From assembly GCA_959347315.1 (NCBI GenBank), contig OY365810.1:16130500-16194499 (forward strand): a stretch of DNA of 64,000 nucleotides. Reading direction: 5' to 3'. This DNA comes from Bimastos eiseni (taxonomy: Eukaryota; Annelida; Clitellata; Crassiclitellata; Lumbricidae). The stretch's first letter is position 1. Every line of letters starts with the position of its first letter. Below the pieces are notes generated by a model. That model saw nothing but the letters and a program-made list of their open reading frames with translations. It did not search any database and was not told the origin of the DNA. The position numbers and the translations under genes are program-made. Shown here piece by piece: positions 57,272 through 64,000 of the stretch.

Positions 57272-57545
57272 GCATACTCGGAAATAACACAGCATTTTGA
57301 TCATTAAAAATAAATATCTTGTAATAGGAAAATAATACTGATAATTTTCGTTACATTTTTAACTCCATTTTGGTCAATAAGAATAAATAGCTTGTAATAG
57401 GCAATAATACTGATAATTTTCGTTTTGATTACGTTCCAACTGACAAAATGACTAAAAGTAATTAAGGTATGAACTGATCGTGAATGAGATGACTTTTGTA
57501 TACTCGGCAAGAAACACAACATTTTGGTCTTTAAAAATAGTCACT
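57272..57545. repeat. Nested direct duplications
   Basis: CTTGTAATAGGAAAATAATA and then CTGATAATTTTCGTT at 57317-57352 recurs at 57391-57425. An outer word, ATACTCGGnAAnAACACA followed by CATTTTG, at 57274-57300 recurs at 57501-57526. The layout is A-B-B-A in one direction. Confidence 0.75.
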
Positions 57546-58600
57546 TGTGAATCTACATTCAGATGCTATAGACCAAAGTGATGTCAAGAGAGACGGAGAT
57601 ATCTTCTCGAATAACTGGCTGTCACATTTTATTGGCTCTTGGTCCCTGAAGCATTAATTAGGTTCCTTGAGCCTGCCAATTTGCGCTTCGGAGTATGCAC
57701 ACATATATACATACATAATATGTATGACATAAGAGGGATTGGTAAGGATTGGAGGGATTGGCCTCTCGCCCTTGTATGCCGAGGCTAAGAAACTGCAATC
57801 GCTCACAACATACCCATATGGTTGCCTCTCAAGCTAGCTTAATTGGTCGGTCTCCTTCTTCTATAAGTAGAATAGCCACAATGATTAAAGTTTGCACATA
57901 ACCTTTCTGCACCCGTTGCTATTTGTAATCTTTATATCAATCGAAAATGACGTCATCGCAAATGACGCAATTTTTCTTTGTTCTCTTAACGTTTTGGCCC
58001 ATTTAGTCCTAATAAATTTCTGACATAAGCTGAAGACGAAGAAAACGAAAAAAATACGACTAAAGATGTCGAGAAATTTGATAAAAATACGTAAAAGACA
58101 GCCAAAGACTTCGAAGAAGTTGCCGACGAACGGATTCGAACATAGAAGTGAGAAAGAAATTACTAGCGAAATAGGACAGAAATTTTATCACCGTCATTTT
58201 AACGACCGAAAATAATCGATCACTAAAGAGATTATGGGTAAATATGATATTATGAACTGTAGGCCTATACATATCTAGCGTCAACTGATGCAAGTGTAAG
58301 TAAGTATGAGAGCAATTTAGTAAAGAAGTATAGGCTTAATACAAAAAGAAAGTTTTATGACGTGTATATAATATAAATTTACTGTGTCTGTTGGTCCTCA
58401 TTTTGATCTGTTAAATATTTAAATAGCGCGATTGAGATGTACCATGTTTCAGGACCGTTCCATATAAAACAGAGAGATCAACGGAAAGATTTGAAAACTC
58501 CGCCGTTGTTTGGACTTTGACAGTGCCAGTCCAAAGCCTGGAGAAAGGAGGAGGAGGAGGGCGACTCCAAATCATCTTCGATATGGAACGGAGTCGGTAA
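57546..58600. other. Unassigned non-coding DNA
   Basis: No gene or element recognised. Confidence 0.5.
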
Positions 58601-58621
58601 AAAAAATCTACACATCATCAC

Positions 58622-58700
58622 GGGAAGATTTGACGACGGACAGAGAAACAGAGAAACACGCAGGCAGTCGATGCATAAAAGGGCCTCCTTGCGATCTTTC
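58622..58700 (-). repeat. Short inverted duplication, left arm
   Basis: The reverse complement of this segment (GATCGCAAGGAGGCCCTTTT, ATGCATCGACTGCCTGCGTG, TCTCTGTCCGTCGTCAA) matches 59740-59815. Both copies encode the same short open string, ALxCIDCLRVSLFLCPSS, in opposite directions. I recognise no family. Confidence 0.8.
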
Positions 58701-58767
58701 ACTTGAGGCTAGTGACGGCGCTGGCCTTGAAAAATTGATACGCAATAGCCAGCGTTTAAAATTTAAG

Positions 58768-59480
58768 TAAGTAAGTATGTACTTTGTTGAACCGCTAGCA
58801 AACGCGCTGCGGGTACATCTTAACATGAACGTTAAACAAATGTACACTCTCAATAACACATAACAAGCAATTACACAGTATCAAACAACAGTAGGCCTAA
58901 TTACACTCACAATATGAATAGATGCAATTATATAGCATTCGGGTGATAAAACCCCATTGAGTTAGTGCGTCAGCGCGGGATTTCTCGATTATGCGATTGA
59001 GGACGGAGTGAATAGGTAACAATCTTTAAAGGTGGCAAAAGACAACTTACAACATGGCAAAGATTGTGTAGCCTAGCACAGAAGAGAAAAGAGAGGAATC
59101 TGCACGACCACACAGGTCATCAAAAGTCATCTGGTCAAAAGACTGAAACTTGAGCTCTATCAGTTTCCTTACAATTGCGTTGATACGCCTTCTCTGGCCA
59201 GCATTAGCAAAGTCTGCTCGTGCAGAGGAAGCATAGAGGAAGCAGGCCAGCGAGGTACGTAGCCCGAACTATATCATATAAGCGCGTCCACGACAGACCA
59301 TGAGCAACAAGGATGCTTAGTGCATAGAGTGACTGGCTGGCCTTTATACAGATCCGGTCAATATGTGGGTCAAAACTAAGTCTATCGGTAATGGTTACCC
59401 CTAATAAAACAGATGATACTAATGTAGGGTACGCAATTTGGTACGCAATAGCGGCAATACGCATGCTCTGCAAAACAAAA
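58768..59480 (-). mobile_element. CR1-like LINE 3' end, decayed
   Basis: The minus-strand frame 59473-59204 has VLLGVTITDRLSFDPHIDRI and RLYDIVRATYLAGLL. After a frameshift near 59240 the next frame has NAGQRRRINAIVRKLIELKF and DDLCGRADSSLFS. A last piece near 58985-59000 reads FITRML. These are the LGVxxxxxLxFxxHI, QSLYALxxLxxHGL, RRRIxxxxRR, and terminal NFIxRML blocks of CR1/Jockey-type LINEs. The 3' tail on the minus strand ends TACTTACTTACTTAA. A tail-only relative sits at 13757-13800. Confidence 0.8.
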
Positions 59481-59739
59481 ACATTGAAAGATTTAACAAA
59501 ATAAAAAATTTAATTTTGGTATATTGTTAATGTAGAGACCAATTGCGTATTTTGCGTCCATGCAGCGCCGCCACTACTTGAGGCCTTCTTGTTGTTCCGC
59601 GCATGCGTCTGCTACGGCCCATCACATGAGCTTTGCCTATGCATGTTGGCCCCTAAGCTTGGAACTGTCTTCCACAGTCCCTGTGCCTGGAATTACTGAC
59701 CATCTCACTTTGTCAGTTTCGGATACTCCTAACGACCCT

Positions 59740-59815
59740 ACGAATCGCAAGGACGCCCTTATATGCATCGACTGCCTGCGTGTGTCTTTGTTTCTCTGTC
59801 CGTCGTCAATTCTTC
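59740..59815 (+). repeat. Short inverted duplication, right arm
   Basis: Partner of 58622-58700. The two arms bracket the CR1-like LINE end, which lies about 70 bases inside the left arm and 260 bases inside the right one. Confidence 0.8.
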
Positions 59816-60029
59816 TGTTGATCTTTCCGGTGGTAGCGCTGCTGATTTTATCGACGCTATATAACTGCCTGATTACATTACATTACAGCGGATGCAGACT
59901 TGTAGTTAACCGGACTCATTTCTGTCGTCTTCGCGTCTGCCCATTGACTGGCCTGCCAGTATCTAATTCTTCTGTGTCCCAAGAGCATTAACAGAAATTG
60001 AGCATTAATCAGAAATGTCTGAAAACAAG

Positions 60030-60385
60030 CTGAATTTTTTCGGATGGCTCCAAAAATACGAGTACATTAACATACAAAGAGTTCCTGAAAATCCCCCTGG
60101 AGCATTTTCCTAAATCCAAGATGGTGTGTACAATGGCGGTAATTTTATATTAACATTAATTGTATGGTGGAAATGGCATATACCTAGCTGAATTTTTCTG
60201 ATAGCTACAGGAATATGAATACATTAACCCTTACCCTTAGCTTCCAATATTATATCACACTCACTAAAATTGGCCGCTGTGAGCGGCCTCAGTACTGGTA
60301 AAGGACAACATACTAAAAGTCCCCGAAAATCCCTCTGGAGCTCTTTCCAAAATCCAACATGGCGTACAAAATGGCGGTGATAGTT
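60030..60385. repeat. Two imperfect direct copies of a ~120-150-bp segment
   Basis: Copy 1 (60030-60145) has AGCTGAATTTTTTCGGATGG, GAAAATCCCCCTGGAGC, AAATCCAAGATGG and AAATGGCGGT-like sequence. Copy 2 (60188-60385) has AGCTGAATTTTTCTGATAGC, GAAAATCCCTCTGGAGC, AAATCCAACATGG and AAATGGCGGT. Copy 2 contains about 75 extra bases in the middle. Confidence 0.75.
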
Positions 60386-60394
60386 GCTCTTTCT

Positions 60395-60872
60395 ATAGGC
60401 GTAGGTGTTTTGTTGTGTTGTTAGGTGTAGGTGTTATGTTGATAGGTATATTGTTGAGAGGTGTAGTTTTACTGTTGATAGGTGTAGGTAAATTGTTGAT
60501 AGGTGTAGGTGTTGTGTTGAGGCGTAGGTGTTGTGTTGATAGGCGTAGGTGGTGTATTGGTAGGCGTGGGTGTTGTATTGATAGACGTAGGTATTATGTT
60601 GATAGGCGCAGGTGTTGTGTTGATAGGCGTAGGTGATGTATTGCTAACCATAGGTGATGTATTGATGGGCGTAGGTGTTGTGTTGATAGGCGTAGGTGTT
60701 GTATTGATAGGCGTAAGTGTTGTGTTGATAGGCGTAGGTGTTGTATTGATAGGCGTAAGTGTTGTGTTGATAGGCGTAGGTGTTGTGTTGATAGGCGTAG
60801 GTGTTGTTTTGACAGGCGTAGGTGTTTTGTTAATAATATGCATTCGTGTTTTGTTGATTCGTGTAGATGTTT
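60395..60872. repeat. 21-bp minisatellite (GATAGGCGTAGGTGTTGT)
   Basis: About 22 copies of a 21-base unit, GTTGATAGGCGTAGGTGTTG plus one base. 21 is a multiple of three, so both strands stay open and read as 7-residue repeats (TPTPINT on the minus strand). There is no signal peptide or splice context, so I treat both frames as shadows. Confidence 0.95.
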
Positions 60873-61879
60873 TGTTGTTAAAGCCCAAGTTTTGGGGGCG
60901 TGTCTAGCGGCTAGCTGGTACATTTGCTCTTGACAGCGTAGGTTGACCAGATCAGAGAAACAAATCGGCTCTGACCAAGACCGTGTTTGGGCCTCATCCC
61001 ATGGCACTTGTGTTGTGCGCGTGTGTATATAATGATAGACGCCGTGCAGGTCGCAACGCTTGAATAAATATCCCTTCCCCTCTTCTTTTATATAATATGC
61101 ATAGCGATACACATGTATGTGTGTGTGTGCTTGTGTCTGTATATATATATATGTATATAGATATATATGTATACATATATAATGGTTCATGCATATCTCT
61201 TACGTATGTTCGGCTCTGATGTTGCTGATTTGGATGATGACCATGGTTTGAAATGTGTGTGTGCTTGGGTGCGCGTAGGTCTTTATGTATTTCATAGATA
61301 CATCCAACAGACGTGTCCTAACTCTTCGCGTGGTACCATCAGCAATACCTGCTGTCATTGTCTGGTGTAAATTTCTGCCTTTCATACTTTGCTAAATAAA
61401 GAATAGTTCAATGTAATTACGCTATACTAATGAAGAGAAATAAGCTTAGCCTACAACTTTACTAAATGCATGTCATAAGAAAAAAAGACACTTGGCTAAA
61501 CAGATTTATGCGATATAAGTAGTAGGAAATTGAATAAACTAGGACAATTGACCAATATTATGGACAATTCACCACCTAATAGGCTATAAAACGTATTATT
61601 AACCTATAATTGGGTTACAAGATCACCAAAAATCACAACAACCCACATCATGGTTCTAATACCAACCAAATAGGCCACCGTAAAATTGAAAAATGAGCCA
61701 CAATTCATGCACAAACCAAAGGCTCTGGTCAAAACGTCCGCCAATAGGTCAAAATTCACGGGAATTTCCAATAGTTTCGATGATGAGTCATTGCTCAACA
61801 AAAAAAACATTCTTTCATATATAAAATGAATGAAAATATTTTTCCTTTTTCACTTAAAGGAATGCCAGCACAATATTAA
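60873..61879. other. Non-coding DNA with (TG)n/(TA)n patch
   Basis: (TG)n at 61117-61138 and (TA)n at 61140-61180. Between 61400 and 61879 lies AT-rich sequence that may be the left part of the Polinton relic, but I see no terminal repeat. Confidence 0.5.
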
Positions 61880-62509
61880 ATGGAATACACAAAAAAGATT
61901 GTTATTGAATTAAGAAAAATTGGGTAACAGAGCGGAATTGTAGGTTATACACGTCTACGAAAAGCGGATTTGATTGCTAAAATTGAAGCTCACGGGGCTC
62001 AAACACTCATCCCCTCATATTTTGTTCCAATCTCATCCAATGCTAGTTTGCTTGACGCACCCGTTCCAGACATTAGACTTCCAACACTCGTTTCCATGCC
62101 AGCTACGACAGCACTAAAAATATTCGTTAAGACTAAGTCTGCTATTAATACCTTCGCAAAGTGGATTGAAGGATACATACCTGAAGAACCAAGGAGAAAG
62201 GTGAACAAGAATATAGAAGCACTGAAAGCTAAAGTGAATTCTATATTCGGTAAAATTCTAATGAAAACACGCGAAATAAAAGAGACGGCTACAGCTATCA
62301 AGAGCTTCACGAAACAATACACGGTCGAAGGCGCAAGCGGAATTGACGCCACATCTTTTCTTGACATCGTTCGAACACAGGCGATAGACTTGTTGACTAA
62401 AAATCGACAGACTAAGGTTGATTTCATCCTTACCTGCACAATGGAGCGTATTGATATGAAATCCGGGCAAGTAAAATACCGAAGACTTTTCGTTTCGTTC
62501 AAAGACTGA
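61880..62509 (+). pseudogene. Polinton polymerase N-terminal segment, SAP-like
   Basis: From the ATG at 61880 the frame reads 15 codons and meets TAA at 61925. The same frame then stays open to TGA at 62507. SGIVGYTRLRKADLIAKIEA (about 61934-61990) is the second helix region of a SAP-like DNA-binding fold, common at the N-terminus of these proteins. The rest is a Lys-rich linker with ALKIFVKTKSAINTF and DFILTCTMERIDM. The downstream piece continues in another frame from about 62505. The TAA may be a point change; I cannot tell age from one copy. Confidence 0.7.
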
Positions 62510-62665
62510 GGTGGTTCTAGACTCCACCGATACGAGCGAAAGTTACAACAATGCGAAAGATAAAATCCTAGAGTGTATGGCAGCCTTCCAGATGCGAGGT
62601 AGTAACTGGAGACTTAGAGCGGCTCAAAAATTAGAAATCAACGCGATGAAGGGTAGCTTTTCATT
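62505..62665 (+). pseudogene. Polinton polymerase middle segment, out of frame
   Basis: In a frame different from its neighbours this stretch reads KILECMAAFQMRGSNWRL, the FQxRGSNWRxxxxxxLEI block that is conserved in this family just before the zinc-finger region. It returns to the original frame between 62651 and 62665, so two small indels of opposite effect bracket it. Confidence 0.75.
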
Positions 62666-63208
62666 CCACTACTGAAATGTCTAGCGGGTAAAAAGGCTAT
62701 TGTTAATATGAAGAACGAAGACGAAGAATGCTTCAAATGGTGTGTAACGAGAGCCTTAAACCCTGTTTACGAACATTCGGAAAGAATCACGAAAGAATTA
62801 ATAAAACAATCTGAGGAACTTGATTGGTCCAGCATTGAATTCCCAGTCGCAGCGGATGCTAACGTGATAAGTAAGTTTGTGAGAAATAATAATATTAGTA
62901 TTAATGTTGTGGGTCACGAGAAAGATGTTTACCTATTCCCACTATATTTATCGAAGCACGAGAGCGATATCAGTGTAGATCTATTACTCATTTCTGATGG
63001 AGAAAAGAAGCATTATTGTTGGATAAAGAACTTTAACAGATTGATGGCGGTTCACACAAAAAACTCATGCAATTCGATGCATTATTGTAAAAGATGTTTG
63101 ATAGGATATAGAAATATAGAGTCATTAAATAAACATACCGAGTACTGTTCCCAACACACCGCTCAAAAGATAGAACTTCCAGAACCAGGAACTATGTTGA
63201 GTTTTTAA
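62666..63208 (+). pseudogene. Polinton polymerase zinc-finger segment
   Basis: It reads ECFKWCVTRALNPV, ITKELIKQSEELDWSSIEFP, NNISINVVGHE and KKHYCWIKNFNRLM. Then comes a C2HC-type finger (Cys codons 63086 and 63095, His 63134, Cys 63146), followed by IELPEPGTMLSF and TAA at 63206. All these blocks are conserved in animal Polinton and adintovirus polymerases ahead of the exonuclease. The frame continues directly into the exonuclease after the TAA, so this break is a nonsense change rather than a frameshift. Confidence 0.82.
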
Positions 63209-64000
63209 AATTATTATCGAAAGATGAGAATCCCCTTTGTCGTGTACGCCGATTTCGAATCTTTCATTAAACCTATAGACACCTGTCAACCAGATCCCAA
63301 CATGTCTTACACCAACAGATATCAAAAACACGTCCGAAGTTCTTTCTGCTATTATATAAAATGTTTTGACGATGACCTATATTCGCAAGCTCCTGCGACG
63401 TTTACAGCAAAGAGTGAAGACGATGATGTAGCTCAAATATTCGTAGACAGTCTTATAGAGAACAGAAAAGATATCTATGATCGATTTAAATTTTCTAAGA
63501 GAATGATATTTGGAAAGAAAGAAAAGCCGCTGTTCGAATCCGCTATCGTTTGTCACATATGCGAAGGCGAACTGGGTAAAGATCGAGTTAGAGACCATTG
63601 CCATTTAACTGGAAAATATAGAGGCGCCGCTCATAAGAATTGTAATCTAAATGATATAGTTCCTAAGTGTTTTCCAGTATTGTTCCATAATCTATCCGGT
63701 TACGACAGTCATCTAGTCGTAAAGAAATTACGAGGTGATGATAATGAAAAGAGTAGCTGCAATGATAGTAACGAAGTAAAGTACATCTATTTCAGTAGAG
63801 AAGTCGTAGTTGATAATTTTATAGATGAAGAAAATAAGTTAAAAACTGTCAAACGAGAATTGAGTTTCATCGATAGTTTTAGATTCATGGCATCGAGTCT
63901 CGACGCTTTATCGAAGAACCTGAGCAAAGATCAGTGTAAGAATATAAGCAAACACTATTCTGGTAATCAGCTCGATCTCTTGCTTAGAAAAGGATTATAT
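63209..64000 (+). pseudogene. Polinton polymerase exonuclease with embedded zinc/HNH motif, runs off window
   Basis: Open for all 264 codons to the window end. VVYADFESFIKPI (DFES at 63251-63262) is exonuclease motif I. LFHNLSGYDSHLVVKK (63683 on) is exonuclease motif II. Between them lies CHIC (63551-63562), RDHCHLTGKYRGAAH and NCN (to 63646), a Cys/His cluster resembling the recombination endonuclease VII fold. ELSFIDSFRFMASSLDAL (about 63855-63905) precedes the polymerase domain, which would begin beyond 64000. An ATG at 63224 could start a separate product, but the upstream frame shows this was one long gene. Confidence 0.88.

Larger units (their letters stand above)
61880..64000 (+). mobile_element. 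Polinton/Maverick (adintovirus-like) relic, DNA polymerase region
   Basis: A virus-like self-synthesising DNA transposon, represented here by its protein-primed family-B DNA polymerase gene, which runs off the right end of the window. The order of parts is that of animal Polinton polymerases: an N-terminal SAP-like helix pair, a long linker, a zinc finger, then the 3'-5' exonuclease. The gene is broken by an in-frame TAA at 61925-61927, frame changes near 62505 and 62655, and an in-frame TAA at 63206-63208. No integrase, capsid or ATPase gene and no terminal inverted repeat is visible in the window; they would lie beyond 64000 or have been lost. Confidence 0.85.

Noticed and set aside
61999..62527. 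Minus-strand open frames opposite the Polinton gene
   Set aside because: They are antisense shadows. The plus strand carries the conserved blocks.

Overview
This is a eukaryotic, almost certainly metazoan, stretch of DNA: intron-scale non-coding sequence, very many micro- and minisatellites, and degraded transposons of at least six kinds. The one host gene piece I can support is the first coding exon of a metabotropic glutamate receptor (27169-27696, minus), with a consensus splice donor. The frequent TAGGCCTA-like words, the L2/CR1 and Polinton relics and the receptor exon suggest a marine invertebrate, perhaps an echinoderm; this is a guess from sequence flavour, not a proof. No rRNA, tRNA, CRISPR array or bacterial-type operon was seen.

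Layout. 1-12 kb: non-coding DNA with a non-autonomous hAT-type element (1864-3202, imperfect 8-bp target duplication) that carries an 0.8-kb purine tract, and a very regular 44-bp polypyrimidine minisatellite (7.1-8.0 kb). 12-24 kb: a foldback MITE, a duplicated 145-bp segment, truncated LINE 3' ends, many microsatellites, and a second hAT element (23046-23915) with a decayed transposase C-terminus. 24.5-26.9 kb: a large convergent inverted repeat and two L2-like LINE 3' ends. 27.2-27.7 kb: the receptor exon. Because the gene runs leftwards and I saw no second exon, 1-27168 is probably largely its first intron. 28-41 kb: microsatellites and a mariner-like element (30209-31386) with long inverted ends.

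41.3-53.1 kb is the most structured part. A roughly 7-kb minisatellite with a ~45-bp unit, almost every unit carrying TTACGTCA (a bZIP/CRE-like octamer), is split by a 3-kb L2/CR1-type LINE (44698-47690). Outside both ends of the array lie minus-strand LINE reverse-transcriptase fragments, in the right order to be the two halves of one older LINE. Next to it are MULE (52754-53095) and possible hAT (54190-54620, minus) relics. 57-61 kb: a CR1-like LINE 3' end inside a short inverted duplication, and a 21-bp minisatellite. 61.9-64.0 kb: the start of a Polinton/Maverick (adintovirus-like) protein-primed DNA polymerase gene, broken by stops and frameshifts and running off the window.

Most long open frames here are read-throughs of simple repeats and are not genes. 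Nothing in the window forms a pathway; the mobile elements are unrelated relics sharing a host non-coding region.
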